Notes: a model not told the origin generated them from the sequence alone. Numbered from the stretch's first letter, positions 50,031 to 59,290 are shown. The stretch: 64,000 bases of DNA from Pseudoscardovia radai (GCF_002259605.1 NZ_MWWR01000002.1:177778-241777), one strand, 5' to 3'. Translations and numbers: made by a program.

Positions 50031-50942
50031 CTAGCGCAGGTAGCCGGTGGTGGGGCTCGACGGCACGGCATGGCCCTCCACCACGTCGCCCAGGCCACTC
50101 AGGTATGCTGCGCGACCCGCCTCGATGGCGTCGCGGAAGGCGCGCGCCATGAGCGGGATGTTGCCGGCGGACGCCACGGCCGTATACGCCATGACGGCGT
50201 CCGCGCCGATCTCCATGGCCTCGCATGCCTGCGACGGGCGGCCGATGCCGGCGTCGACGATGACGGGGACAGAGGAGTTGGCGATGATGACCTCGATGAA
50301 GTCACGCATGCGCAGGCCCTTGTTCGAGCCGATCATGGCGCCCAGCGGCATGACGCACGCGGCGCCCGCGTTCTCGAGGTCCTTGGCGGCGAGCGGGTCG
50401 GGGAACATATACGGCATGACCACGAAGCCCTCCTTCGCCAGGATCTCGGTGGCCTTGATGGTCTCGGCGTTGTCGGGAAGAAGGTACTTCTCCTCGCGCT
50501 TGATCTCCACCTTGACGAAGTCGGTCTGGCACACCTCGCGGGCCAGGCGCGCGATGCGCACGGCCTCCTCGGCGGTGCGCGCGCCCGACGTGTTCGGCAG
50601 CAGCGTGATGCCCTCGGGAATGTAGTCGAGCACGCTGTTCTCGGTGGTCTGGGCGCGGCGCAACGCCATGGTCACGATCTGGGTGCCGGCGTTCTCGATC
50701 GTGGCCTTGATGAGGTTGAGGTCATAGCGACCCGAGCCGAGGATGAAGCGTGACGTGAACTCGTGGCCGCCGAGCACGAGCGGCGTGTCCTCGATATGCG
50801 CGTAGGCGCCGCTGCCCACGGGGTTGTGGGCGGTGTAGGCGCCCGACAGGCGCTCCGCCTCCCGTCGGTCCTCGGCGCTGAGCGTCGGGGCGCCCTGGGA
50901 TGCGGTGCGGGTTGCGTCGGGATTCGTGGATTCCTGGGTCAT
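50031..50942 (-). CDS. thiG: Thiazole synthase ThiG
   Basis: A 303-residue TIM-barrel enzyme that makes the thiazole phosphate of thiamine from deoxyxylulose 5-phosphate, a glycine-derived imine and the ThiS thiocarboxylate. [20 protein letters not shown] opens the barrel, [20 protein letters not shown] carries the Schiff-base Lys, and [20 protein letters not shown] plus the [20 protein letters not shown] phosphate site follow. The first 50 residues are an extra polar lead not present in most ThiG. Last gene of thiS-thiF-thiG and followed by a terminator. Confidence 0.95.
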   Translation of the reverse strand: MTQESTNPDATRTASQGAPTLSAEDRREAERLSGAYTAHNPVGSGAYAHIEDTPLVLGGHEFTSRFILGSGRYDLNLIKATIENAGTQIVTMALRRAQTTENSVLDYIPEGITLLPNTSGARTAEEAVRIARLAREVCQTDFVKVEIKREEKYLLPDNAETIKATEILAKEGFVVMPYMFPDPLAAKDLENAGAACVMPLGAMIGSNKGLRMRDFIEVIIANSSVPVIVDAGIGRPSQACEAMEIGADAVMAYTAVASAGNIPLMARAFRDAIEAGRAAYLSGLGDVVEGHAVPSSPTTGYLR

Positions 50943-51006
50943 TCTTCATTCTCCTTAGAGGGTCTGGCTGCCGGCGATCGGATGGCCGGCGATGGGGGCG
51001 CGGCGC

Positions 51007-51783
51007 TTAAGCGTCGAGCTCGCCGAGGATGATGCGCGTGACCATGTTGGCTTCGTGCGAGGCGACGACGCCGACGCGCGGCGCCATGAGGCCGGCGCCG
51101 GGCTTCGGTGCGGTTTCGCCGTCGCCGCAGAAGTAGAAGTTGCGCGCCACGCGCCTCGTGGTCACGAGGTTCGAGCTGCGGTAGCCGGCCATGCCGGACG
51201 CGCTGACGAGCGGCTTGTCGGGGAAGGTCTCGAGCACGGCGTTGACAAGGAAGGTCTTGTTCTCGGGCACGTCGAAGCATTCGGCCACGATGCCGTCGTT
51301 CTCGAGCAGCTCGCGCACGTTGCCGTCGTCGACCTTCACCTGGTCGCAGGTGACGTCGAGATACGGGTTGATGGACGCGAGCACCTGGCGCAGCGCCTCG
51401 GTTTTGGGAAGCCCGACATGCCACAGCGAGTACTGCTGCCTGTTGAGGTTCGTCATATCGACCACGTCGAAGTCGATGAGGTGCAGGTGGCCCACGCCGA
51501 TGCGCGTCAGCGCGACGGCGACGGTGGAGCCCAGGCCGCCGCATCCGCAGATGGCGACGCTGGCGGCGTCGAGCTTCGCCTGCGTGGCGGCGCCATGCCT
51601 TTCGAGCAGCGCGTCGCGGATCTCCTGGCGGCTGACGAGCGAGGCGGGGTCGAGGGCGCGAAGGGCGTCGAAGACGCGGCGGCGCTCGTCGATCTGCTCC
51701 TGCGTGGCGCTGGGAACGAACGGCGGGTTCGGCTCAGGGGCGCCCGGCGCGGAGGCATTCGACGGTGTGGTGGATGAGACCAT
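51007..51783 (-). CDS. thiF: ThiF, ThiS adenylyltransferase
   Basis: A 258-residue E1-like enzyme that adenylates the ThiS C-terminus ahead of sulfur transfer. The ATP loop is VAICGCGGLGSTVAVALTRI; LIDFDVVDMTNLNRQQYSLW follows with the conserved Asp and Arg; FDVPENKTFLVNAVLETFPD and SASGMAGYRSSNLV resemble the short ThiF proteins of anaerobes. The zinc Cys pairs of MoeB/long ThiF are absent, so it is the ThiF group 2 type. It lies between thiS and thiG. The ribosome-binding site of the 51783 start is weak. Confidence 0.92.
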   Translation of the reverse strand: MVSSTTPSNASAPGAPEPNPPFVPSATQEQIDERRRVFDALRALDPASLVSRQEIRDALLERHGAATQAKLDAASVAICGCGGLGSTVAVALTRIGVGHLHLIDFDVVDMTNLNRQQYSLWHVGLPKTEALRQVLASINPYLDVTCDQVKVDDGNVRELLENDGIVAECFDVPENKTFLVNAVLETFPDKPLVSASGMAGYRSSNLVTTRRVARNFYFCGDGETAPKPGAGLMAPRVGVVASHEANMVTRIILGELDA

Positions 51784-51839
51784 TTTCGGTTCTTTCTGGG
51801 GAACGATGCGATGGGTTGGTGATGCGATGTCTGACGGGA

Positions 51840-52034
51840 TCAGCCGCCCTGGACGAAGGAGACGATCTCGACGACGTCCGAGTCCTTGAGCTGCGTCGTG
51901 GCGCGCTGTGCGCGGGGAACGACGTTGCCGTTGAGCTCGATGGCCACGCGACGCGGGTCGAGCCCGCGCGCCGCGATAAGCGCATCCACCGTCGTCGCTC
52001 CGTCGAGCGCGACGTCCTGTCCATTGATTTTCAT
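51840..52034 (-). CDS. thiS: Sulfur carrier protein ThiS
   Basis: A 64-residue ubiquitin-like carrier. MKINGQDVALDGATTVDALI is the first part and DSDVVEIVSFVQGG the end, with the required C-terminal Gly-Gly that becomes a thiocarboxylate. First gene of the operon, 56 bases before thiF, preceded by AAGGA and by a long leader with a TPP riboswitch. Confidence 0.95.
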   Translation of the reverse strand: MKINGQDVALDGATTVDALIAARGLDPRRVAIELNGNVVPRAQRATTQLKDSDVVEIVSFVQGG

Positions 52035-52410
52035 GGTGTCCTTCCCGGCTCCCCCGCCGTCCGTTCCTCCGATGGGGCGCCTGTTATGAAAAAGGGTCGC
52101 CGAAGAAACCGTACCCTAGGTGGTGCGCCCCTCGATGACCCTGCATCTCTCCCCGGGATCCACCCTCGGCCAAAACCGGACGCGTATCCGAAGACATCAC
52201 GCCCGGAAGCTCTAATGCGGAGTGCGCCGGCGCATCTTACGATGCGGGCGGCACGCCATGTTGCGCCCACGCATACGGAACGGCATGCGCCGGGCACAAC
52301 GAAAGGGAAGAATCGCGAAAACGGACCGTCACCCCATGCATGCCGCGCATCCGCGGGGCATATGCCTGCGCCTGTGCGCCTCCATGCAAGGGTGGATGCG
52401 GCGTCCGCCG
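52035..52410 (-). other. Long leader between riboswitch terminator and thiS
   Basis: About 375 bases of transcribed sequence. Short inverted repeats occur (for example GCATC...GATGC near 52230), and one 88-codon frame is present without a ribosome-binding site. I see no gene in it. Confidence 0.35.
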
Positions 52411-52434
52411 GAATAAATCCGCCACCAGTGGCGG
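52411..52434 (-). terminator. Riboswitch expression-platform terminator
   Basis: On the minus strand CCGCCAC-TG-GTGGCGG is followed by ATTTATTCC. It starts a few bases after the aptamer, so TPP-bound RNA would end here before thiS. Confidence 0.7.
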
Positions 52435-52435
52435 T

Positions 52436-52520
52436 GACTCGTTCCTTACGACGGCATTACCCGCATCAAGTTCGGTCGAAGCGATCGCTTCCTCTCAGCC
52501 TGAATGGCTCCCGTTGAGTT
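52436..52520 (-). promoter_or_regulatory. TPP (thi-box) riboswitch
   Basis: Minus-strand RNA shows the conserved order GGGAGCC, then CAGGCTGAGAGG, then AACTTGATGCGGGTAATGCC and GTAAGGAACG, the invariant elements of the thiamine pyrophosphate aptamer. It is followed by a terminator hairpin, giving an off switch for thiSFG. Confidence 0.93.
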
Positions 52521-52578
52521 ATACACGCTACCGTAGCAACGCATCATGACAAACTCAACGCCGCTATCGTCATGCGGC

Positions 52579-52584
52579 TATCGT
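52579..52584 (+). promoter_or_regulatory. -10 box TATCGT, leaderless start
   Basis: Same hexamer and same six-base distance to ATG 52591 as in front of 35087. Confidence 0.55.
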
Positions 52585-52590
52585 GGAGGC

Positions 52591-53103
52591 ATGGCAGCCA
52601 ACACGAACACACCGAACACCAACGAACCAAACGCCGACACCACAGCCAGCACAACCAGGGCCCGCAACGAGGCCACGGTGCGCGCCTTCCTCGCCTCCGG
52701 GCACGGCGACGCGCTGCTGCGCCGTCACGAGCTGTTCACCGAGGACGCCGTCAGCGGCCTGTGGACGTCGGACTCCGGCTCCCCCGCCTTCGCGCAGGGG
52801 CGCGGCAACATCGCGGTCTACGATGTCTGGAGCTCCGAGCATTTCCCCGACTGGGAGTGGTTCAACGTGCGCGTATGGACGACGAACGACCCGGACTGGC
52901 TGTGGGCCGAGGCCGACGGGCGCGGCACGCTGATCCTGCCGGGTCACGACCCGGTGCATTACGAGAACCATTTCATCTACTCGTTCGAGATGCGCGACGG
53001 GCTGATCGCCCGCGAGCGCGAGTTCATGAACCCCGTGGTCGAGATGAAGGCGCTGGGCCTCGAGACCCCGACGATCGACCTGGGCGATTTCCCGCAGGCG
53101 TGA
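52591..53103 (+). CDS. PhzA/PhzB-like NTF2-fold protein
   Basis: A 170-residue protein of the SnoaL/NTF2-like fold. After a polar Asn/Thr/Pro lead, RNEATVRAFLASGHGDALLR starts the helical part, HELFTEDAVSGLWTSD follows, and the sheet reads WEWFNVRVWTTNDPDWLWAE, GRGTLILPGHDPVHYENHFI and DGLIAREREFMNPVVEM. This is the PhzA/PhzB layout, small enzymes or binding proteins that act on hydrophobic ligands. No phenazine genes are near. It lies 55 bases before an aldo/keto reductase and may share its mRNA. An in-frame codon at 52546 is less likely given the -10 box at 52579. Confidence 0.8.
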   Translation: MAANTNTPNTNEPNADTTASTTRARNEATVRAFLASGHGDALLRRHELFTEDAVSGLWTSDSGSPAFAQGRGNIAVYDVWSSEHFPDWEWFNVRVWTTNDPDWLWAEADGRGTLILPGHDPVHYENHFIYSFEMRDGLIAREREFMNPVVEMKALGLETPTIDLGDFPQA

Positions 53104-53158
53104 GCCGCACCGCCACAAGAAAGACACGAAAAGCCACAAGAAAAGAAGGAGACATACC

Positions 53159-54061
53159 ATGACGAATCGCGAAGCATCGCCGTCGTCGACAATCGGGTTC
53201 GCGGGGCGCGAGATCCCGCGCCTGGGGCTGGGCTGCATGGCGCTGGCCATCGAGGGCCACCCGCGCCGGGAGACGGCGATCGGCATCATCCACGCCGCGC
53301 TGGATGCGGGAGTCCGGTATCTGGACACCGCGTGGTCGTACTACACGCCTGGCGAATTCGACGGATGCGAGCAGGAGGGCGAGCGCATCGTGCGCGACGC
53401 GCTGGCCTCGTGGGACGGGCCGCGCGACGAAGTGGTCGTGGCCACGAAAACCGGCTATCACCGCACCCTCGAGAACGGCGAGTACGGATGGGCGGCGGAT
53501 TCGCGCCCCGAAACCATGATCCGCAACGCCAAGGAGTCCTGCGTGGCGCTCGGCACGGACCATCTGGACCTCCTGTATTCGCACTGCCCCGACCCCGCGG
53601 TGCCCTACGAAGACGAGATGGGGGCGCTGCGCCAGTTGCTCGACGAGGGCGTCATCGCGCACGCCGGCATTTCGCGGGCCAGCGTGGAGCAGATTGACCT
53701 GGCGCGCTCGATTCTCGGCGACGGCCTGGCCGCGGTGCAGAATAAGTTCAACCCCGCCTATCGGGATGAGGAAGAGACGCTGCGCCATTGCGAGCGCCTC
53801 GGCATCCCCTTCGTGGCGTGGAGCCCGCTGGGCGGCTATCTCGAGCAGGTGAGCATGACGCGCTTCGTGCCCTTCCGCCAGGTGGCGGCCGACCGCGGCG
53901 TGAGCTACCAGCGCGTCACGCTGGCGTGGGAGCTGCAGCTGAGCCCGTGCTTCGTCTCCATCCCGAGCGCGCAGAACACGATGGAGCTGGCCGATGATGT
54001 CGCCGCCCTCGGCACGCGGCTGACGGACGACGAGATGGATCGGCTCGGCCGTCTCGACTAG
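53159..54061 (+). CDS. Aldo/keto reductase
   Basis: A 300-residue NADPH-dependent TIM-barrel reductase. The catalytic tetrad is visible: Asp56 and Tyr61 in YLDTAWSYYTPG, Lys97 in VVATKTGYH and His142 in LLYSHCPDP. RLGLGCMALAIEG starts the barrel and FVAWSPLGGYLEQ with SIPSAQNTMEL binds the cofactor phosphate. No signal peptide. The start has AAGGAG seven bases upstream. Physiological substrate unknown; pairing with an NTF2-like protein suggests a small hydrophobic carbonyl. Confidence 0.93.
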   Translation: MTNREASPSSTIGFAGREIPRLGLGCMALAIEGHPRRETAIGIIHAALDAGVRYLDTAWSYYTPGEFDGCEQEGERIVRDALASWDGPRDEVVVATKTGYHRTLENGEYGWAADSRPETMIRNAKESCVALGTDHLDLLYSHCPDPAVPYEDEMGALRQLLDEGVIAHAGISRASVEQIDLARSILGDGLAAVQNKFNPAYRDEEETLRHCERLGIPFVAWSPLGGYLEQVSMTRFVPFRQVAADRGVSYQRVTLAWELQLSPCFVSIPSAQNTMELADDVAALGTRLTDDEMDRLGRLD

Positions 54062-54089
54062 GGAGCCTCGGCTGAGGAAGGCCCGACCA

Positions 54090-54125
54090 ACGTGCTCCGG
54101 GCAGGCCGCGCCGCCCGGAGCACGT
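54090..54125. terminator. Hairpin between convergent genes
   Basis: A perfect 13-bp stem (54090-54102 with 54113-54125, ten-base GC loop) lies between the ends of the reductase and the HAD phosphatase. T-runs are poor on both sides, but position suggests a shared terminator. Confidence 0.5.
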
Positions 54126-54130
54126 CCCGC

Positions 54131-54946
54131 TCAGAGCACGTCGAAATGGCGCAGGGCGTTGAGGATACCGTCGTGGTCCACGTCGTCGGTCACCCAGTCC
54201 GCGGCGGCCTTCGTATCGTCGGTTCCGTTGCCCATGGCCACGCCGATTCCGGCGAAACGCAGCATGTCGATGTCATTGCCGCCGTCGCCGAAGGCCATGA
54301 CCTGGCTGGCGTCCCAGCCGTATTTCCTCATGAAGCGGCGCATGCCCGCGGGCTTGCCGCCGTCGCTGGGGCAGATATCGGTGAACGCTGGATGCCAGCG
54401 CAGCGCCTTCGAATGCGGCATCACCGCCATGATCTCGTCCTCCTGCTCCCCCGCCGGCACATAGGCGGACAGCTGGTACGTGGTATGCGTCAGGGCGCGC
54501 TCCGGGTCGTCGACCACAAGCGCGGGCGCGGTCTGGCCCAGGCCTTTCCACATATCGGCGAGGTAGCCGGTGATCTGGTTGAAGTACACGTAGTCGAGTT
54601 CGCAGAAGCCGGCGGAGACATCAGGCATCTTCTCGCGCATGAAATCGATGAAGTTGCGCACGTCGCCCTGGTCGAGCGCCTCGGCCTCCTGGTAGCCGTG
54701 GTCGTCGAAGCAGCACTGGCCGTTCATCGTCACGAAGCCGGTCCAGTCGTGCGGCATGAGGCGGCGCGCCGCGTCCAGCTGGGCAGGCGGGCGGCCCGAG
54801 CAGATGAAGGTCGCGATGCCCTTGGCCTCGAGCGCCTCGAGGGCGTTCTTCGTGGAGCGCGGCACCTCGTGGGTGACGAAACTCGTCAGCGTGCCGTCGA
54901 TGTCGAAGAACACCGCCTTGATATCCGCGTCCATGATCTCGTCCAT
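54131..54946 (-). CDS. HAD superfamily hydrolase, Cof-type (IIB)
   Basis: A 271-residue sugar- or cofactor-phosphate phosphatase. Motif I is KAVFFDIDGTLTSFV with the nucleophile Asp, motif II FICSGRP, motif III the Lys in DGGKPAGMRRFMRKYGW, and motif IV FGDGGNDIDMLRFAGIGVAMGN. The type IIB cap lies between motifs II and III. The start at 54946 follows GAGGAGG; an ATG four codons later is the alternative. Adjacent to thiamine pyrophosphokinase in divergent orientation, so a role on a vitamin phosphate is possible but not shown. Confidence 0.9.
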   Translation of the reverse strand: MDEIMDADIKAVFFDIDGTLTSFVTHEVPRSTKNALEALEAKGIATFICSGRPPAQLDAARRLMPHDWTGFVTMNGQCCFDDHGYQEAEALDQGDVRNFIDFMREKMPDVSAGFCELDYVYFNQITGYLADMWKGLGQTAPALVVDDPERALTHTTYQLSAYVPAGEQEDEIMAVMPHSKALRWHPAFTDICPSDGGKPAGMRRFMRKYGWDASQVMAFGDGGNDIDMLRFAGIGVAMGNGTDDTKAAADWVTDDVDHDGILNALRHFDVL

Positions 54947-55127
54947 ATGCCTCCTCACCCGATCGTCCGTATCCCGATCGTCCGTATCCTGCCATCCGCG
55001 TCTCACGGCCCGTCGGCTCCGCGCCGACGCCTGGCAGTGCGATTATAGAATTCACCGCAGGATGTCGCGCCGCGTCAGCGGACAGGCGAGGCGACGATAC
55101 GATGCACACGATGAGAGGACGGCGGAC

Positions 55128-56102
55128 ATGATGAGCGACGATGCGACGGCGACCGACGCGGCGGCAGGAGCCACGGCACATGCCACAGCGGCGGGAGCTT
55201 CGGCGAACCCTCCCCTGCGCACCTCCGACGATCCGGCGCATGCGGCGTGCATCATCCTGGGCGCCGGGGAATACTACGGCAGCGAACGGCGCGCCCTCGA
55301 GCTGGCGGGGCTGAGCGGCGGGGCCTCGGATCCTCTGGTCATCGCCGCGGACGGCGGGCTCGACCACGCGCGCGAACTCGGCGTGTCGCCCGATTTCGCC
55401 ATCGGGGATTTCGATTCGGTCACCTCGCGCATCAGCACCCGCCCCGTCGACGGCGCCACCATCCGCCATGCCCCGGGAAGCGCCGAATCCCGTCTCGACC
55501 GCTCCGTGCACCGCGTCATCGCCTCGGGCCCCTGGGCCGGCCTGCCGGTCATCACGCTTCCCAGCCAGAAGGACGACGCCGACATGATGAGCGCCGTCAA
55601 GGCCGGGTGGATGGCCGGCGCGCGCCAGTTCCACATCCTCGGCGGCCTGGGAGGCAGGCTCGACCACACGATCGGCAACATCCAGCTCCTGGCGTACGTC
55701 AGCCGCGCCGCCGGCTTCGCCTTCCTGTACGGCGACCGCATCGCGGCGACGGCGGTGACCGACGGCGAGGTGCGCTTCCCCGCCTGCCCCGTGCCGGATT
55801 TCCCCATGGTGTCGGTGTTCTCGCTGGGTAACGAATCGCACGATGTCGAGATCCGCGGTCTCAAATACGAGGTGAGCGGCTTCACGGTCACGAACACCGT
55901 GGCACAGCTGAGCAACGAGCTCATGGGCGCTCCCGGCGTCGTGCGCGTGGGCGACGGCACGCTTATCGTGACGTATCCGAGCGCCGTCCCCGCTCCCGTC
56001 GTCACGACGCGCGCGAGGGAAAGCGCGAGCCTCGGCGCGCTGTCGGACGCCGTGTCCGACAGGCTCTCCGACGCCGGGCGCCGTCAGGAGGGCCTCGCCT
56101 GA
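55128..56102 (+). CDS. thiN: Thiamine pyrophosphokinase
   Basis: A 324-residue enzyme that transfers pyrophosphate from ATP to thiamine, giving TPP. Family motifs: IAADGGLDHARELGVSPDFA with IGDFDSV, LPSQKDDADMMSAVKAGWMA, and ILGGLGGRLDHTIGNIQLLA; the C-terminal thiamine-binding sheet carries VSVFSLGNESHDVEIRGLKY. It has an unusual Ala/Thr-rich 30-residue lead and a 50-residue region between the first two motifs. Its product is the ligand of the riboswitch at 52.5 kb. A -10-like TACGAT lies at 55096-55101; the start may be 55128 or 55131. Confidence 0.88.
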   Translation: MMSDDATATDAAAGATAHATAAGASANPPLRTSDDPAHAACIILGAGEYYGSERRALELAGLSGGASDPLVIAADGGLDHARELGVSPDFAIGDFDSVTSRISTRPVDGATIRHAPGSAESRLDRSVHRVIASGPWAGLPVITLPSQKDDADMMSAVKAGWMAGARQFHILGGLGGRLDHTIGNIQLLAYVSRAAGFAFLYGDRIAATAVTDGEVRFPACPVPDFPMVSVFSLGNESHDVEIRGLKYEVSGFTVTNTVAQLSNELMGAPGVVRVGDGTLIVTYPSAVPAPVVTTRARESASLGALSDAVSDRLSDAGRRQEGLA

Positions 56103-56271
56103 CGTCCGGCCGCCCAATCGTTCAGCCTTCGGCGAATCGTGCGGGACAATCGTGTGGCATGACGCCACACCTGTACAGACATGGCACTAAAGTTGCAAGC
56201 GTTGGCAAACAAAGGTCGCGAGTGCCGACGTCCGGTCGGCAGCGTGGCCAAGTACCAAAGGATGACACATA

Positions 56272-57327
56272 ATGACAGTTAAGATTGGTATCAACGGCTT
56301 CGGTCGTATCGGTCGTCTCGCATTCCGCCGCATCTTCGAGCTGCAGCAGCAGGGCGGCGCCGCCGGTGACATCGAGGTCGCGGCCATCAACGATCTGACC
56401 ACCCCGTCTATGCTTGCTTACCTCCTCAAGTACGACTCCACCCACGGCCGTTTCAAGCACCTCGACGGCACCTACGTGGACGTGACCTCCACCGACGACT
56501 CCATCATCGTTGACGGCAAGGAGTACAAGGTCTATGCCGAGAAGGACGCCAACAACATCCCGTGGGTCAAGAACGACGGCGTCGAGTTCGTGCTCGAGTG
56601 CACCGGCTTCTACACCTCCGCCGAGAAGTCCCAGGCCCACCTGAACGCCGGCGCCAAGAAGGTCCTCATCTCCGCCCCGGCCAAGGATGACGTCACCCCG
56701 ACCGTCGTGTACGGCGTGAACCACGAGATCCTCAAGCCGACCGACAACATCGTGTCCGCCGGCTCCTGCACCACGAACTCCATGGCCGCCATGGTCAAGC
56801 TGCTCGACGACAAGTTCGGCATCAAGGCCGGCTTCATGACCACGATCCACGCCTACACCGGCACCCAGATGCTGCTCGACGGCCCGCGTGGCAAGAACCC
56901 GCGCTCCAACCGTTCCGCCGCCGTCAACACGATCGAGCACTCCACCGGCGCCGCCAAGGCGATCGGCAAGGTCGTTCCGTCCGTGAACGGCAAGCTGCAG
57001 GGCCACGCCCAGCGCATCCAGGTCGTCGACGGCTCCGTGACCGAGCTCACCACCGTCCTTGAGAAGAAGGTCACCGTCGACGAGATCAACGACGCCTTCA
57101 AGGCCGCCTTCTCCGACACCGATTACTTCGGCTACAACGGCGACGGCATCGTGTCCTCCGACATCATCGGCGACACCCACGGCGGCGTGTTCGATCCGAC
57201 GCAGACCGACGTGAACACCGTCGGCGACACGCAGCTCGTTCGCACCGTGTCCTTCTACGACAACGAGTACGGCTTCACCTCCAACATGATCCGCACCCTG
57301 CTCTACTTCGCCGAGCTCTCCAAGTGA
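56272..57327 (+). CDS. gap: Glyceraldehyde-3-phosphate dehydrogenase, type I
   Basis: A 351-residue NAD-dependent glycolytic enzyme, central to the bifid shunt. [20 protein letters not shown] is the nucleotide loop, AINDLT (38-43) with Asp41 selects NAD, and [20 protein letters not shown] holds the catalytic Cys166. [20 protein letters not shown] and the C-terminal WYDNE-like [18 protein letters not shown] follow. A Gln/Gly insert lies at 25-33. Codon use is strongly biased to C-ending favoured codons, as expected for one of the most expressed genes. AAAGGA is upstream and a strong terminator downstream. Confidence 0.98.
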   Translation: MTVKIGINGFGRIGRLAFRRIFELQQQGGAAGDIEVAAINDLTTPSMLAYLLKYDSTHGRFKHLDGTYVDVTSTDDSIIVDGKEYKVYAEKDANNIPWVKNDGVEFVLECTGFYTSAEKSQAHLNAGAKKVLISAPAKDDVTPTVVYGVNHEILKPTDNIVSAGSCTTNSMAAMVKLLDDKFGIKAGFMTTIHAYTGTQMLLDGPRGKNPRSNRSAAVNTIEHSTGAAKAIGKVVPSVNGKLQGHAQRIQVVDGSVTELTTVLEKKVTVDEINDAFKAAFSDTDYFGYNGDGIVSSDIIGDTHGGVFDPTQTDVNTVGDTQLVRTVSFYDNEYGFTSNMIRTLLYFAELSK

Positions 57328-57372
57328 GCTTCGCCTAGCAAGCCATAGCGCGACGTAACAATCCGCCATGCC

Positions 57373-57405
57373 AAACCCCTCGGAAGCGATTCCGAGGGGT
57401 TTTTG
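57373..57405 (+). terminator. Terminator of gap
   Basis: A perfect 12-bp stem (57373-57384 with 57391-57402) runs into TTTTTGGG. From here to 57618 I see nothing else. Confidence 0.9.
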
Positions 57406-57618
57406 GGTTATAGGCCACAATGTGTCTCCGGTGGTGAGTCAGTCGGGGGTGCCGTGGTGTTCGGTTGGAGTGTGGATTCGTCCCAGTCGACGCCGGCTTC
57501 CTCCGCATCACGTCATGGAGCACGCCCGAAACGGCCATGTTCCCGACACCGCCGACACCCCAACTGCACACGGCGTGTCGCTTGACAGCACAAGGGCTCA
57601 GCACCGTATGCCGAGCCA

Positions 57619-57689
57619 TGTTACACAGTGTTACAAACCGGACCTATAACACTAACGGTATCGCGAGGCGGCAGCCCCGCCAGCGCGAT
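57619..57689 (+). promoter_or_regulatory. mntH leader: direct TGTTACA pair, -10-like box and hairpin
   Basis: TGTTACA occurs at 57619 and 57629, ten bases apart, followed by TATAAC at 57645-57650 and then a hairpin (ATCGCG...CGCGAT with an inner GGCGG/CCGCC pair, 57660-57689). This looks like an operator/promoter and a structured 5' leader; it does not match the manganese yybP riboswitch consensus as I know it. Confidence 0.4.
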
Positions 57690-57737
57690 CAGTTTGGACG
57701 ATGAACATTGACGACGAGACATGAGAGATGGTTGAAC

Positions 57738-57914
57738 ATGAGCGAGTCGGAATATCGGGGAACGAATACGAATGAAACCGTCCACAAGGCGGTGCCGGAT
57801 TCGGACCAGTCGGCGTACACGCACACGCATGGAGGCGGATCCGAAGCGAATGCCGAGCGTGCGGCGTCAAATGGAACATCGAGATTGGATAGCGCCGGGG
57901 AGACACGCAACTAG
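57738..57914 (+). CDS. Short upstream ORF, 58 residues
   Basis: A hydrophilic peptide starting MSESEYRGTNTNETVHKAVP and ending in a Ser/Asn/Glu-rich stretch. Its stop lies two bases before the mntH start, so ribosomes ending it could restart on mntH. No family is recognisable, and composition is like a linker rather than a folded protein. It may be a leader peptide tuning manganese transporter synthesis, or a chance frame. AGAGATGG, eight bases upstream, is a modest ribosome site. Confidence 0.4.
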   Translation: MSESEYRGTNTNETVHKAVPDSDQSAYTHTHGGGSEANAERAASNGTSRLDSAGETRN

Positions 57915-57916
57915 CT

Positions 57917-59290
57917 ATGTCAGATATGTCAGATATGTCAGGCGGTTCCGTGACTGCCGAACAATCCGCCCGCACACCGAATTCGCCGCAATCCCCAGGC
58001 GCTTCACAGCCCTCGCTCACACAGCATCCAGCGCAACCTCATCCAGCGCACCCCACCCAACCCGCTCACAGCACCCACCACGGCCATGCACTCGTATCAA
58101 TCCTCGGTCCCGCTTTCGTCGCGGCGGTCGCTTACGTCGACCCCGGCAATGTGGCGGCGAACATCACATCGGGCGCCCGATACGGCTATCTGCTGGTGTG
58201 GGTGCTGGTGCTGGCGAATCTGATGAGCGTGCTGATCCAGTATCAAAGCGCGAAACTCGGTATTGTGACAGGCAAATCGTTGCCGCAGATCCTTGGGGAG
58301 CGGATGGGCGATGCCGGCAGGTACATGTTCTTCATGCAGGCCGAGGTGATTGCAATTGCGACGGATCTTGCCGAGGTCATCGGCGGGGCGATCGCGCTGA
58401 GGCTGTTGTTCGGGCTGCCATTGTTCTGGGGCGGCTGCGTTATCGGCGCGGTGTCAACAGTGCTGTTGTGGTTCCAAGGTGGGCGTACGCATCGCGTGTT
58501 TGAGAAGATCGTTATTGCGATGCTGTTGGTGATAACGTTCGGGTTCATTGCCGGGTTGTTTGTCGATCCACCGAATGGCGGTGATGTGCTTGCCGGCTTG
58601 GTTCCGCGGTTCCGTGGCGCGGATTCTGTGTTGATGGCATCGTCGATGCTGGGCGCGACGGTTATGCCGCACGCGATTTATTTGCATTCCACGCTGGTGA
58701 ATGACCATTATGCTCCAGGCGAGGAGAAACCGGACACCCGGCAGTTGCTGCGTGGATCGAAGATTGATGTGGTGTGGGCGCTCGCATTGGCGGGTACGGT
58801 GAATCTTGCGTTGCTTGTGCTGGCTGCGAATTCGCTGTACGGCATGAGTGGAACGGACACCATCGAAGGCGCGCAGCATGCGATTGAGATGGTGCTTGGT
58901 CCCGCGGTTGGAACGATTTTCTCGATTGGCTTGCTTGCTTCGTCATTGTCTTCCACGTCGGTGGGCACGTATGCCGGTTCGGAGATTATGCGCGGTTTGT
59001 TGCATATTCATGCGCCGATGTGGGCATGCCGTGTGGTGACGTTGGTTCCGGCGCTGGTGGTGTTGTGGTTTTCTGCGAATCCGACGTTCGCGTTGGTGAT
59101 TGGCCAAGTGGTGCTGTCGATTGGTATCCCGTTCGCGATTATCCCGTTGATGCGTTATACGCGTGACCGGGAGTTGATGGGGAAATATCGCGACGGCATG
59201 GTCAAGCATGTGGTGTTTTTGCTGGTTGCCGTGCTGATTATCGCGTTGAATGTGGTGCTGGTTTATCTCACGATGACGGGACAGAATTGA
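57917..59290 (+). CDS. mntH: Nramp family divalent metal transporter MntH
   Basis: A 457-residue proton-coupled Mn/Fe importer with 11 helices. The metal-binding DPGNVAANI sits in the first helix (about 72-80) and VMPHAIYLHST in the sixth; VVTLVPALVVLWFSANP and a last helix FLLVAVLIIALNVVLVYLTM complete the fold. The protein begins with MSDMSDMSGG, from a triplicated ATGTCAGAT in the DNA, and has an extended His/Pro-rich cytoplasmic lead (HPAQPHPAHPTQPAHSTHHG) that could bind metal. The 3' half uses more G/T-ending codons than neighbours, suggesting a different history. Confidence 0.95.
   Translation: MSDMSDMSGGSVTAEQSARTPNSPQSPGASQPSLTQHPAQPHPAHPTQPAHSTHHGHALVSILGPAFVAAVAYVDPGNVAANITSGARYGYLLVWVLVLANLMSVLIQYQSAKLGIVTGKSLPQILGERMGDAGRYMFFMQAEVIAIATDLAEVIGGAIALRLLFGLPLFWGGCVIGAVSTVLLWFQGGRTHRVFEKIVIAMLLVITFGFIAGLFVDPPNGGDVLAGLVPRFRGADSVLMASSMLGATVMPHAIYLHSTLVNDHYAPGEEKPDTRQLLRGSKIDVVWALALAGTVNLALLVLAANSLYGMSGTDTIEGAQHAIEMVLGPAVGTIFSIGLLASSLSSTSVGTYAGSEIMRGLLHIHAPMWACRVVTLVPALVVLWFSANPTFALVIGQVVLSIGIPFAIIPLMRYTRDRELMGKYRDGMVKHVVFLLVAVLIIALNVVLVYLTMTGQN

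Noticed and set aside
57619..57737. A yybP-ykoY manganese riboswitch before mntH
   Set aside because: The conserved internal loop sequences are not visible; only a generic hairpin is present.
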